Shown in pieces: positions 39,140 through 48,042 of a stretch of DNA of 48,477 bases (position 1 is its first letter; each line of letters opens with the position of its first letter). The position numbers and the translations under genes were made by a program. The DNA is from JBQTIM01 sp052388135 (GTDB lineage: Bacteria; Elusimicrobiota; Elusimicrobia; FEN-1173): contig JBQTIM010000085.1 of the NCBI GenBank assembly GCA_052388135.1, positions 1 to 48,477 of the forward strand, read 5' to 3'. Below the pieces are notes generated by a model that did no database searches, had not been told where the DNA came from, and worked only from the letters and a program-made list of their open reading frames with translations.

Positions 39140-40035
39140 CGCGGGCGGCGGGCGCGGCGCATCTGCCAGTCGTAGACCATGGGCGTGGCCACGAACCACG
39201 TGGAATAGCTTCCGATGATCACGCCGAAAGTGAGGGCGGCCGAGAAGTCCCGCAGGACCTCGCCGCCGAAGAAAACCAGCGCCAGCAGGACGAGGAGGAC
39301 CATCAACGACGTGATCATGGTCCGCGACAACGTCTCGTTCAGCGAACGGTTGATGAGCACGTCCAGAGGCTCCTTGCGCCGCAGGCGGATGTTCTCGCGG
39401 ATGCGGTCGAAAATCACGATGGTGTCATTGATGGAGTAGCCGGCCAGGGTGAGCAGGGCGGCGATGACGGTGACGGACATTTCCCGGCCCGTGACGGCGA
39501 GGAAGCCCGTGGTGATGACGACGTCGTGGAAGAGCGCCAGGACGCCCGTGGCGCCCCAAATCCAGTTCTTGAACCGGAAGGCCACGTACAGGATGATGCC
39601 CAAAAGGGAGAAGACCACCGCCAGCAGGGACTGGCGCACCAAGTGGCGGCCCACCACGGGCCCCACGAACTCCGCCCGCTCCAACGTGAACGAATTGGAC
39701 GGGAAGGCCTTGTTCAAAGCGTCCGTGATGCGGGTGGCCGCCTCGTCCTTGGCGCCCGAGCCCGTGCGGATGATGACCGCGTTGCGGGCGGGCTCCGTCT
39801 GGATTTCCACCTGCAGGCCGGCGTCGGACAGGGCCTGGCGCACGTCTTCCAACTCGGCGCGCTGCTGAAAGCGGCCCTCCACCAGGGCGCCGCCGGTGAA
39901 GTCGATGCTGAGGGGCGGCCCCTTGACAGCGAGGAAAACCAGCGTGCCCAGGACCATGGCGCCGGAAACGCCGTAAAAGAGCTTGCGGCGCTTCATGAAA
40001 TCCACCTGGGGAACGGTCTTGAAAAGCTGGATCAT
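39136..40035 (-). CDS. secF: Protein translocase subunit SecF
   Basis: The 299-residue inner-membrane protein has six predicted helices. The first is followed by SIDFTGGALVEGRF and a periplasmic domain, and then come VAFRFKNWIWGATGVLALFHDV, TLAGYSINDTIVIFDRIREN and LNETLSRTMITS. SecF works with SecD to use the proton gradient in late steps of Sec export. It overlaps secD by 4 bases, in the usual order yajC-secD-secF. Confidence 0.97.
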   Translation of the reverse strand: MIQLFKTVPQVDFMKRRKLFYGVSGAMVLGTLVFLAVKGPPLSIDFTGGALVEGRFQQRAELEDVRQALSDAGLQVEIQTEPARNAVIIRTGSGAKDEAATRITDALNKAFPSNSFTLERAEFVGPVVGRHLVRQSLLAVVFSLLGIILYVAFRFKNWIWGATGVLALFHDVVITTGFLAVTGREMSVTVIAALLTLAGYSINDTIVIFDRIRENIRLRRKEPLDVLINRSLNETLSRTMITSLMVLLVLLALVFFGGEVLRDFSAALTFGVIIGSYSTWFVATPMVYDWQMRRARRPR

Positions 40036-41465
40036 ACGCTTAGCCTCTGGGTGCTGCGACCGCCCAGGATGACGTCGTAGACGGCCCGCGTCACCGTCGT
40101 CGCCGTGAACATGGACAGCAGAAGGCCCAGGATCAGGGAGATGCCGAAGCCTTTCACAGGGCCCGTGCCGAACTGGAACAAGAACGCCGCGGCCACGATG
40201 GCCGTGACGTTGCCGTCCAGGATGGCGGAGAAAGCCTTGTCGTAGCCCTGGTCCAGGGCCAGGCGCGGGCTCTTGCCCAAAGCAAGCTCTTCCCGCACTC
40301 GCTCCAATATAAGGATGTTGGCGTCCACGGACATGCCGATGGACAAGATGATGCCGGCGATGCCGGGCAGCGTGAGGGTGGCGCCCAGAGCCGCCATGGC
40401 GCCCAGGAGCAGGAAGAGGTTCATGAGCAGGGCCGAGTCCGCCAAGAGCCCCGACAACTTGTAGTAGATGGCCATAAAAATGAACACCAGGCCCATGCCG
40501 ATGGCCAGTGCGCGGAGGCCGGCCTTGATGGAATCTTCCCCCAAGGTGGGGCCCACGGTGCGCTCCTCCACCACCTGCAGGGGCGCGGGCAAGGCACCGG
40601 CCTGCAGCACCGTTTTCAAAAGCTTGGAATCCTCGGGCGTAAAGTTTCCTTCGATGATGGCCTTGCCGTCGGGGATGCGGCTGCGGATGACGGGCGCCGA
40701 CTGCACCACGCCGTCCAGGACGATGGCCAATTGGCGCTCGATGTTCTGCTCCGTGACCTGGGAGAAGCGCTTGGCGCCCTCGGGGCTGAATTCCAGGGCC
40801 ACCACGGGAAAGCCGGAGTAATCGCCGCCCAGCTCCACGCGGGCGTTGACCAGGGAGGAGCCGGTCATCTCCGCCGAGGATTTCACGAGGTAATAATTCT
40901 CTTCCCGCCCGGCCAGAAGCTCCGTTCCGGGCGGCAGGAGCGGCTTGAGCTCCTCGGGCATTCGCCCGGGCTTCAAATTGGACGGTCCCAGCCCCAACTC
41001 CCGCGCTTTTGCGGAAAGCGTTCCCAGGGCTTCGGAGGTCTCCACGATGCGGAATTCCAGGAGGGCCGTGCGCCCGATGAGGTCCTTGGCCTGCTCGCGG
41101 TCCGTCACGCCGGGCATCTGCACCACGATCCACTTTTCGCCCTGGCGCACGATGAGCGGTTCCGCCAGGCCGTATTGGTCCACGCGGTTGCGGATGATCT
41201 CCATGGCGCGGTCCACGGCGTCGCGCACCGTCTCGGGCCGGTCGTCGGGAAGCTTGGCGGTCTCCAGTTCCAGGACCAAATGGACGCCGCCCTGCAAATC
41301 GAGCCCGAGGTTCAAAATCTTGCCGGCCAAAGGATGGCGGCGGGCGCGCATTTTTTCCTGCTCGGCCCTGGGCTGGCTGTACCACTTAAAGGAAGGGTAA
41401 AGGAAATAGATGCCCATGAGCAGGAACACCCCGATGAAAATAAGGCGCCAATGGGTCCGGGTCAT
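40032..41465 (-). CDS. secD: Protein translocase subunit SecD
   Basis: The 477-residue protein has one N-terminal helix and LGLDLQGGVHLVLELE. A large periplasmic domain follows, with RNRVDQYGLAEPLI, VQMPGVTDREQAKDLIGRTALLEFR and KRFSQVTEQNIERQLAIVLDG, and then five C-terminal helices with LTLPGIAGIILSIGMSVDANILIFER-like sequence (SVDANILILERVREEL). The length is on the short side but complete. It sits 70 bases downstream of yajC. Confidence 0.97.
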   Translation of the reverse strand: MTRTHWRLIFIGVFLLMGIYFLYPSFKWYSQPRAEQEKMRARRHPLAGKILNLGLDLQGGVHLVLELETAKLPDDRPETVRDAVDRAMEIIRNRVDQYGLAEPLIVRQGEKWIVVQMPGVTDREQAKDLIGRTALLEFRIVETSEALGTLSAKARELGLGPSNLKPGRMPEELKPLLPPGTELLAGREENYYLVKSSAEMTGSSLVNARVELGGDYSGFPVVALEFSPEGAKRFSQVTEQNIERQLAIVLDGVVQSAPVIRSRIPDGKAIIEGNFTPEDSKLLKTVLQAGALPAPLQVVEERTVGPTLGEDSIKAGLRALAIGMGLVFIFMAIYYKLSGLLADSALLMNLFLLLGAMAALGATLTLPGIAGIILSIGMSVDANILILERVREELALGKSPRLALDQGYDKAFSAILDGNVTAIVAAAFLFQFGTGPVKGFGISLILGLLLSMFTATTVTRAVYDVILGGRSTQRLSV

Positions 41466-41535
41466 GGACGGAAGGGCGAGCTGTTCTCGGCGAAGCGGAA
41501 AGGGGCGGGGCGCGGTGTCATGGGTCGGGATCGCC

Positions 41536-41907
41536 TCAGTGGGAAGCGGCGGGCTCCGTTTCCTGGGCGGGATCGCCGGTCAAGACCTGGGTCACGGCGC
41601 TCTTGGCCATCTGGACCTTGAGCTCGTCGGCCAGCTTGACCTCGAGGACCTTGCCCTTAACGGCGCTCACGGTGCCGTAAAGGCCGCCCTGGGTGAGGAT
41701 GCGGTCCCCGCGCTTCAGTTCCTCCAGCATCTTCTTGTGCTCCTTGGCTTGTTTCTGCTGGGGACGGATAAGAAGGAAATAGAAGATCACCACCACCATG
41801 GCCAGCGGGGCGAAGTTCATGAGCCCGCCGCCGGACGCGGCCGGAGCCTCGGCCCAGGCGGCCGCGGGAGCGAACAGGAAAAGGGACAGCGCGAGCTTTT
41901 TCAACAC
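41536..41907 (-). CDS. yajC: Preprotein translocase accessory subunit YajC
   Basis: The 123-residue protein has a signal-like N-terminus (KKLALSLFLFAPAAAWA), then the YajC membrane helix PLAMVVVIFYFLLIRPQQKQAKEHKKMLEELKRGDRILTQGGLYGTV. The RPQQK and GD-ILT-GG motifs are diagnostic. An additional signal-like segment before the usual YajC helix is a feature of several non-proteobacterial lineages. The GTG at 41907 has GGAGG 5 bases upstream (41913-41917), which decides the start. Confidence 0.93.
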   Translation of the reverse strand: MLKKLALSLFLFAPAAAWAEAPAASGGGLMNFAPLAMVVVIFYFLLIRPQQKQAKEHKKMLEELKRGDRILTQGGLYGTVSAVKGKVLEVKLADELKVQMAKSAVTQVLTGDPAQETEPAASH

Positions 41908-41941
41908 CGGCACCTCCGGGATTTTCGGGCGGAAAGGGGTG

Positions 41942-43099
41942 TCAACCGGACTCATCGGAGTGGTATGACTTTAGGAATCCGCTCTTAAAATCCTTGAATT
42001 TTGACCGCTCTATGGATTCTCGGATTTTGCGCATGAAGTCTACCATAAAGGCCAGATTGTGTAAAGAAGCCAGGCGCAGTCCCAGGTATTCCCCCGACCG
42101 GAAGAGATGGGAGAGGTAGCTGCGGGAATAGCGCGCGCACACGGGACAGGGGCAAGAGGGGTCGATGGGCGCGGAGTCGTGGCGGCAGCGGGCGTTTTTC
42201 AGGTTGAGCGGGCCGTTCCAGGTGAGAGCCTGGCCGTTGCGGCCGTTGCGCGTGGGCAGGACGCAGTCGAACATGTCGACGCCGCGCTCCACGGCGTCCA
42301 GGATGTCCTCGGGTTTGCCCACGCCCATGAGGTAGCGCGGCTTGTCCTCGGGCAGGACGGCGATGCTGGCCTCGAGCATCTCCCGCAGGACGTCCCGCGG
42401 CTCGCCCACGGACAGGCCGCCCACGGCGTAGCCGGGAAAGTCCATCTCGACGGTGCGGAGGGCGCTTTCGCGGCGCATGTCGGGATAGGCGGCGCCTTGG
42501 ACGATGGGGAAGAGGTTGGTGCCCGGGCGCGCGGCGTCCGTCCAGGCTTTCTTGCAGCGGGCGGCCCAGCGGAGCGTGCGCTCCATCATGTCCCGCGCCA
42601 TGTCCTGGGCCACGGGGTAGGGCGGGCATTCGTCCAGGCACATGGCGATGTCCACGCCCATGGCGAGCTGGGCCGCCACCACGCTTTCGGGCGTGAGGGA
42701 ATGGCGCGCCCCGTCCACGTGGGAGGTGAAGGCGGCGCCGTCCTCCGTGATGGTCCGCCGGTTGGCCAGGGAAAAAACCTGGTAGCCGCCGGAATCCGTC
42801 AGGATGTTCCGGCGCCAGCTCATGAAGGCGTGGAGGCCGCCGGCTTTTTCCAGCGTTTCCAGGCCCGGACGCAGGAGCAGGTGGTAGGTGTTGCCCAAAA
42901 TGATTTGGTAGCCGAGGGCCTCCAGCTCTTCGCAGGAGATCGTCTTGACGGTGGCCTGGGTGCCCACGGGCATGAAGACGGGGGTTTGGACTTCTCCGTG
43001 GGACAGGCGCAGGACGCCGCGGCGGGCGGCGGAATCTTTTTGCAGGAGGCTGAAAATGCCCGGGGACGTTTTTTCGGACGGGACCGCCTGCGGCCTCAC
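41942..43099 (-). CDS. tgt: tRNA-guanine transglycosylase Tgt
   Basis: The 385-residue enzyme exchanges guanine-34 for preQ1 in queuosine tRNAs. It has GNTYHLLLRPG, ILTDSGGYQVFSLA with the catalytic Asp, PIVQGA, GYAVGGLSVGE, MGVGKPEDILDAVERGVDMFDCVLPTRNGRNG with the nucleophilic Asp. The zinc ligands are in CPCPVCARYSRSYLSHLF and the late His. The start is GTG at 43099, overlapping the queA stop (GTGA). It is followed by yajC and secDF, a classic order. Confidence 0.96.
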   Translation of the reverse strand: MRPQAVPSEKTSPGIFSLLQKDSAARRGVLRLSHGEVQTPVFMPVGTQATVKTISCEELEALGYQIILGNTYHLLLRPGLETLEKAGGLHAFMSWRRNILTDSGGYQVFSLANRRTITEDGAAFTSHVDGARHSLTPESVVAAQLAMGVDIAMCLDECPPYPVAQDMARDMMERTLRWAARCKKAWTDAARPGTNLFPIVQGAAYPDMRRESALRTVEMDFPGYAVGGLSVGEPRDVLREMLEASIAVLPEDKPRYLMGVGKPEDILDAVERGVDMFDCVLPTRNGRNGQALTWNGPLNLKNARCRHDSAPIDPSCPCPVCARYSRSYLSHLFRSGEYLGLRLASLHNLAFMVDFMRKIRESIERSKFKDFKSGFLKSYHSDESG

Positions 43100-44223
43100 A
43101 AGATGGCCATGGCGTCGCCGTAGGAGAAGAAGCGGTAGTTTTCGGCGAGGGCGATCTCGTAGGCGCGGCGCAGGGGGCGCACGCCGGCGAAAGCCGCCGC
43201 CAGCAGGAGGGGCGTGTGCCTGGGCAGGTGGAAATTGGTGACGAGGGCGTCGACGGCGCGGAACTTGTAGCCGGGGTAGATGTAGAGGGCCGTCTGGCCG
43301 GAGCTGGCCCGGAGGACGCCCTTTTTGTCCACCGCGCTTTCCAGCGTTCGCACGACGGTGGTGCCCACGGCCCACACGCGCCGGCCCTCGGCGCGGGCGC
43401 GGTTGACGGCCCGGGCGGCGCTCTCCGGGATCTCGTATTCCTCGGGCAACATCTTGTGGATGCGGTAGTCGTCGTCCCGCAGGGGGCGGAACGTTCCCCA
43501 GCCCACGTTCAAGCGCAGGGTGGCCACCTCCACGCCCTTGGCGCGCAGGCGGGCGAGAAGCTCCTCCGTGAAATGGAGGCCCGCTGTGGGCGCGGCCACG
43601 GCGCCGGGCGTCCAAGGCTTGTCCGCGGTTTCGGGCGCGGCGGGATCGCGGGCGAAAACGGTTTGATAAAAGGAGCGGTCCATGTTCTCGATGTCGGCCG
43701 GATCGTCGGGCTGGCGGCGGATGTAAGGCGGCAGGGGCATGCGGCCGAGGCGCTCCAAGTCGCCGCTGATGGGCCGGGAAAAGACGAGCTCGAATTCGCC
43801 CGTGCGCTGGACGCCCTCCACCCGCGCCTGCAGGCCGTCGGCCAGTGTGATGGTGGAGCCTATGCGCAGGGGCGGCGTGAGCAGGCTGGCCCATTTTTCC
43901 CCTCCGTCCGCCGGGCCCAGGCACTTCAACAGGAGCAGGCGCACGCGGCCGCCGCTGGTCTTGCGGCCCTCGAGCCGGGCCGGGAACACCTTCACGTCGT
44001 TCAAGATGAGAGCGTCGCCGGGGGACAGCAGGCCGTCCAGCTCGCGGAAAACGGCGTGGCGCACGTCGCCGCCGCGCCGGTCCAGGACCATAAGCTTGGC
44101 TTCGTCCCTTTTTTCCAAAGGCGCCTGGGGGATGAGGTCGGGCGGCACGTCCGGAAAATCGGCCAGGCGGTCCAGGGGATGGCCGAGGTGGGGATGCTCC
44201 AAAGGTTTGCGTTTAAAAATCAT
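43096..44223 (-). CDS. queA: S-adenosylmethionine:tRNA ribosyltransferase-isomerase QueA
   Basis: The 375-residue enzyme makes epoxyqueuosine from preQ1-modified tRNA. It has the family segments LILNDVKVFPARL, MPLPPYIRR, QTVFARDPAA, VAAPTAGLHFTEELL, LRLNVGWGTFRP, VGTTVVRTLES and the C-terminal DALVTNFHLPRHTPLLLAAAFAG. It is coupled to tgt by overlap, forming a queuosine pair. ATG at 44223 lies 85 bases after the SpoIID-like gene. Confidence 0.97.
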   Translation of the reverse strand: MIFKRKPLEHPHLGHPLDRLADFPDVPPDLIPQAPLEKRDEAKLMVLDRRGGDVRHAVFRELDGLLSPGDALILNDVKVFPARLEGRKTSGGRVRLLLLKCLGPADGGEKWASLLTPPLRIGSTITLADGLQARVEGVQRTGEFELVFSRPISGDLERLGRMPLPPYIRRQPDDPADIENMDRSFYQTVFARDPAAPETADKPWTPGAVAAPTAGLHFTEELLARLRAKGVEVATLRLNVGWGTFRPLRDDDYRIHKMLPEEYEIPESAARAVNRARAEGRRVWAVGTTVVRTLESAVDKKGVLRASSGQTALYIYPGYKFRAVDALVTNFHLPRHTPLLLAAAFAGVRPLRRAYEIALAENYRFFSYGDAMAIL

Positions 44224-44307
44224 GGGTTGGTCCTTAAATGATTTTTCAGCTTGCCGGAGCGCGGGCGCCGGTCTTCCGGAAAAATCCGCCGGCCGGAGGG
44301 CGGCCGG

Positions 44308-45435
44308 TCACGCTCTCACCGACCCGACGGAAACGTCCTGGTAATAGAAGCTCAGTATTTTCCGGTAGTCCCAGCCCGCGTCGGCCATGGCCTTCATTCC
44401 CCATTGGCAGAGGCCCACGCCGTGTCCCCAGCCTCGGCCGGCGAAGTGCCAGACGCCATGGCGCTGGACCGCCGTGGTCCAATAGGTGCTGCGCACCACG
44501 CCGGGGTTCAGGATGAGGCGGAACCGGTTGCCCGGCAAATCCACGGAGCGTTTGCTCCCCGTCACGCGGACGAGGGCCGCCCGGCCCGACCGCGACTTCT
44601 CCAAAACCTTGAAAGCTTCCAGCTTCCCCACGTCCACGCCCGCCGCGCGCAGGGCGCGTTCGGCCGATTCCATTTTCACTTCGGCCTCCCAGGCGTATCG
44701 CGGGTTGCCCTTGCACCACGAGCACCGCACGGACTTCAGGTAGGGGACGGGTCCTCCTTCCCAGGCGGCGTCGGCGTCCTCGGTGGCGCCGCCGCAGTTG
44801 GAATGAAAAAACGTTCCCGCCACGCGGCCGCGGTGCAGGACCACTTCCCCCCGCGTGTCTTGAACCGCGCGGTTGGTGGTGTCCCTCTCGGAAGATTTGG
44901 CGCCGTACACCTGGCAGTGAACTTCATCGCAGACGTCGAACCCTTGCGCCTTGTGGCGGCCCCGGTTCTTGAGGGCGTAGGTGCGGCTGATGACGGCCTG
45001 GGCCCGCAGGGCCTCCGCCGGCCAGCCGGGAGACGCCTCGTGGATCAAGATCGCCGCGACGTAATCCTCCACCGACAAAACGTTCACCAGGGTCAGGCCG
45101 CCGGAGGTGCGGTGGATCTCCAGGCGGCCGCGGTAGGGCCTTCCGTTGATGCCCGCGAAGCCGTCGCCCCAGGGTTGGAACGCCACGGGGCTCTTGAGGA
45201 GGCGGCGGCCGATGCGGATGCCTTCGGGCACGGCTTCCGTCTTGATTTTGCCCTGGGAGCGGAGGCGCGTGGACAGTCCGGAGCCGTCGGAGAGGCGGTA
45301 ATCGCCGGGGTTGATTTCAACAGTTCGGGCGGAGACGATGACGCCCACCCGCACCTCGGGCGCCGGCGCGCTTCGAGCGGCCGAAGCCGCCGCGGCCAGG
45401 ACCGCCGCGCAAAAGATAATTTTACTTTTTGCCAA
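44308..45435 (-). CDS. SpoIID/LytB domain protein (amidase enhancer-like)
   Basis: The 375-residue protein has a signal peptide (residues 1-22) and a SpoIID domain: VNVLSVEDYVAAILIHEASPGWPAEALRAQAVISRTYAL and a GTFFHSNCGGATEDA stretch. The C-terminal GRGWGHGVGLCQWGMKAMADAGWDYRKILSFYY is diagnostic. In sporulating bacteria SpoIID is a lytic transglycosylase; in Gram-negative lineages the family is thought to act on peptidoglycan, without sporulation. The start is TTG at 45435, overlapping the DUF2905 stop by 14 bases, with little ribosome-binding sequence. Confidence 0.9.
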   Translation of the reverse strand: MAKSKIIFCAAVLAAAASAARSAPAPEVRVGVIVSARTVEINPGDYRLSDGSGLSTRLRSQGKIKTEAVPEGIRIGRRLLKSPVAFQPWGDGFAGINGRPYRGRLEIHRTSGGLTLVNVLSVEDYVAAILIHEASPGWPAEALRAQAVISRTYALKNRGRHKAQGFDVCDEVHCQVYGAKSSERDTTNRAVQDTRGEVVLHRGRVAGTFFHSNCGGATEDADAAWEGGPVPYLKSVRCSWCKGNPRYAWEAEVKMESAERALRAAGVDVGKLEAFKVLEKSRSGRAALVRVTGSKRSVDLPGNRFRLILNPGVVRSTYWTTAVQRHGVWHFAGRGWGHGVGLCQWGMKAMADAGWDYRKILSFYYQDVSVGSVRA

Positions 45436-45646
45436 GGAACCTAAGGAAGAGGGTCAGGACCAGGCTGATCAGTATGCCCGTGGCCAATGGAAAATAAAAG
45501 CTGAAGTTTCCCCTTTTGATGACGATGTCGCCGGGCAGGCGGCCCAGCCAGGGAACGCGGGGCAGGAACAGGACGGCCAGGCCGGCGAGGACCAACAGCC
45601 CTCCCCAAAAAATCAAAGCCTTGCCGAGACCCGCCGAATCGCCCAT
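45422..45646 (-). CDS. DUF2905 small membrane protein
   Basis: The 74-residue protein has two membrane helices around a conserved LGRLPGDIVIKRGNFSFYFPLATGILISLVLTL segment. This is the hallmark of DUF2905, a family of unknown function often found beside ruvB or queA. The length is normal. It is 7 bases after ruvB and overlaps the SpoIID-like gene. Confidence 0.92.
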   Translation of the reverse strand: MGDSAGLGKALIFWGGLLVLAGLAVLFLPRVPWLGRLPGDIVIKRGNFSFYFPLATGILISLVLTLFLRFLGKK

Positions 45647-45653
45647 GTCCGGA

Positions 45654-46697
45654 TTAAAAAAGGTTTTCCTGCTTGGCGTTTTTGGGCGGAGTTTTTCCGA
45701 GGTGGGCGTACGCTTGCGCCGTGGCCACGCGGCCGCGGGGCGTGCGGGCCAGAAACCCCGCCTTGATGAGGTAGGGCTCGTACACGTCCTCCACCGTCTC
45801 CCGCTCCTCGCTCACGGCCACGGCCACCGTGTCCAGCCCCACGGGCCCGCCGCCGAATTTTTCGATGATGGCGGACAAGATGCGGCGGTCGGACGCGTCC
45901 AGACCCAGGGCGTCCACCTCCAGCGCCTTCAAGGCCGTGTGGGCGATGGCCAGGGACACTTTTCCGTCGTTCTTCACTTCGGCGAAATCGCGCACGCGGC
46001 GCAGGAGGCGGTTGGCGATGCGCGGCGTCCCGCGCGAGCGGCGCGCGATCTCCCGGGCCGCCTCCTCCTCCAAAGGCGCGTTCAATATTTGCGCCGAGCG
46101 CCGGACGATGGCCGCCAAGTCGTCATCGGTGTAAAATTCCATCTGCGCCACGATGCCGAACCGGTCCCGCAGGGGCCCCGTGAGCAGGCCGGCGCGGGTG
46201 GTGGCGCCCACCAGCGTGAAGCGCGGCAGGGGCAGCTTGATGGTTTTGGCGGAAGGCCCCTGGCCGATGATGATGTCCAGGGCGAAATCCTCCATGGCAG
46301 GGTAAAGGGCCTCCTCCACCACGCGGTTCAGGCGGTGAATCTCGTCTATGAAGAAAACGTCCCCCTCCCCCAGATTCGTGAGGATGGCGGCCAAATCTCC
46401 CACGCGCTCGAGAACGGGCCCCGACGTCTGGCGCAAATTCACGCCCAGCTCCTTGGCGATGATGTGGGCCAGGGTCGTTTTTCCCAGGCCCGGCGGCGCG
46501 GAAAACAGGCAGTGGTCCAGGGGCTCCTTGCGACTCTGGGCCGCCTGGATGAAAATTTTAAGGTTGTCCTTGAGCTTGTCCTGGCCGATGAACTCGTCCA
46601 GGCTTTGGGGGCGGAGGGCGACATCCGCGGCCGCCTCTTCGGGCGCGGCGCCGGGGGCCACAGGCCGAGGGTCCAGGCGGTCGTCGGAAAGAGCCAC
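45654..46697 (-). CDS. ruvB: Holliday junction branch migration ATPase RuvB
   Basis: The 347-residue AAA+ motor drives branch migration with RuvA. Walker A is APPGLGKTTLA, Walker B is VFFIDEIHRLN, sensor 1 is in VGATTRAGLL with the arginine finger region LRDRFG, and the C-terminal winged helix ends ARTPRGRVATAQAYAHLG. The start is GTG at 46697, one base after the ruvA stop codon, forming ruvC-ruvA-ruvB. Confidence 0.98.
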   Translation of the reverse strand: MALSDDRLDPRPVAPGAAPEEAAADVALRPQSLDEFIGQDKLKDNLKIFIQAAQSRKEPLDHCLFSAPPGLGKTTLAHIIAKELGVNLRQTSGPVLERVGDLAAILTNLGEGDVFFIDEIHRLNRVVEEALYPAMEDFALDIIIGQGPSAKTIKLPLPRFTLVGATTRAGLLTGPLRDRFGIVAQMEFYTDDDLAAIVRRSAQILNAPLEEEAAREIARRSRGTPRIANRLLRRVRDFAEVKNDGKVSLAIAHTALKALEVDALGLDASDRRILSAIIEKFGGGPVGLDTVAVAVSEERETVEDVYEPYLIKAGFLARTPRGRVATAQAYAHLGKTPPKNAKQENLF

Positions 46698-46698
46698 G

Positions 46699-47310
46699 TC
46701 AGTTGCGGCCGGACAGCTGCCGCAGGGCTTCGCGGATCAGCTGTTGGGCGGTGGCGTCTCCCAGGGCGCGGCGGGCCGTTTCCGTCGCTTGCCGGGAGGC
46801 GGGCTCCTTGTATCCGAGGGTGACGAGGCCTTGCACGGCTTCCTCGAAAGCCGAGGAAAGGGGCCGCCGGTCGGGCGCTTCGGCGAGAGGGATCTCTCCC
46901 AGGTGTCCTTGCAGGCCGGAAATAATTTTTTCCGCTGTTTTGGATGTGAAGCCGAAAAGGGCGACCAAGGTGCGGGCGTCCTTGTCGGCGACGGCGCGGC
47001 GGAAATCGTGGAGGGACTTGGCGGCCTTGTCCAGGAACTCCAGGGCCTTCTTGGCGCCGGTGCCGGGCACGTTGTTGCGGAAAGCGTCGAAAATCTGGCG
47101 TTCTTCCGAGCTTAGAAATCCATAAAGCGTTGTCCCCCCGCCGTACATGGCGACGGACTCGGCCACGTAGAGCAAGATGTCCTGGCCCGGAGCGGGAAGG
47201 CGCGCCGCCGCGAAGGGACTTAAGGAAACGGAGTAGCCCACGCCACCCACTTCAACGACCGCTCCGTCGGCGGTCCTTTCCAGAACCACGCCGCGCAAAG
47301 AGGCGATCAT
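46699..47310 (-). CDS. ruvA: Holliday junction DNA-binding protein RuvA
   Basis: The 203-residue protein has the N-terminal OB-fold (MIASLRGVVLERTADGAVVEVGGVGYSV). Two helix-hairpin-helix regions follow, the first around RQIFDAFRNNVPGTGAKKALEFL and the second around LVALFGFTSKTAEKIISGL. The C-terminal domain III (VQGLVTLGYKEPASRQATETARRAL) contacts RuvB. It overlaps ruvC by 4 bases. Confidence 0.96.
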   Translation of the reverse strand: MIASLRGVVLERTADGAVVEVGGVGYSVSLSPFAAARLPAPGQDILLYVAESVAMYGGGTTLYGFLSSEERQIFDAFRNNVPGTGAKKALEFLDKAAKSLHDFRRAVADKDARTLVALFGFTSKTAEKIISGLQGHLGEIPLAEAPDRRPLSSAFEEAVQGLVTLGYKEPASRQATETARRALGDATAQQLIREALRQLSGRN

Positions 47311-47942
47311 TGCGAGGCAGGGGCAAGGCCGGTCGCAGAGCTCCCGGCACCTGGGACGCCGGAGGCGCTGATCCGGGGCGAGGGGCTCGGGGTGAGAGGC
47401 CGGCCGGCGACATTGGCTTGTGGTTTTATTTTGACTTCTAACCCCTTGCCCCTCGCCCCTACCCCCTCGATTCTAAACGTGTTGATGTGGCAGAGGGCCA
47501 CGGCCAGGGCGTCGGCGGCGTCGTCGGGCCGGGGGATGGTCTTGAGGCGCAAAAGCCTTTGCACCATGTGCTGCATCTGGAATTTGTCGGCGGAGCCGTA
47601 GCCGGTGAGAGCCATCTTCACCTGCCGGGGGTTGTATTCACAAACGGGAAGGCCCAGGTCCTGAAGGATGAAGAGGATGACGCCCCGGGCGTGGGCCACG
47701 GCGGCGGCGGAGCGGCTTTCCTTGGCGAAATAAAGCTCTTCCACGGCGGCGGCGGCGGGCTTTTGCTCGAACACGAGGCGGCGGAGTTGATCGGCCATAT
47801 GCAGCAGGCGGTTGGGAAGCGCCTGGCCGGCGGGCGTCAACAGGCAGCCGAAGCGGATGCCTTCATATCGCTGCGGGGCCGTGTTTTCAATGAGACCCCA
47901 GCCCGTGGTGGCCATGCCCGGGTCTATGCCTAAAATTTTCAT
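47307..47942 (-). CDS. ruvC: Holliday junction resolvase RuvC with a repeat-derived C-terminal tail
   Basis: The catalytic core (residues 1-160) has ILGIDPGMATTGWG with Asp7, AAVEELYFAKESRSA with the catalytic Glu near 68-69, and RPDDAADALAVALCH with the aspartates near 140-144. It nicks Holliday junctions symmetrically. Typical RuvC ends near here; this one runs on for about 50 residues (161-211) rich in Pro, Ser, Gly and Ala, including a PLTPSPSPR stretch. On the DNA this tail includes CCTTGCCCCTCGCCCCTACC-type repeats (about 47430-47465). The tail is probably dispensable. It overlaps ruvA by 4 bases. Confidence 0.93.
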   Translation of the reverse strand: MKILGIDPGMATTGWGLIENTAPQRYEGIRFGCLLTPAGQALPNRLLHMADQLRRLVFEQKPAAAAVEELYFAKESRSAAAVAHARGVILFILQDLGLPVCEYNPRQVKMALTGYGSADKFQMQHMVQRLLRLKTIPRPDDAADALAVALCHINTFRIEGVGARGKGLEVKIKPQANVAGRPLTPSPSPRISASGVPGAGSSATGLAPASQ

Positions 47943-48042
47943 CGGAGGAAAGAGGAGAGGAAGAACGACGGGAACGCGGGAAATTCTTTACGCTGTGGTT
48001 TTGCCTTGAACCGGCCGCGGCGCTGGTGACCGCTCGGCGCCA

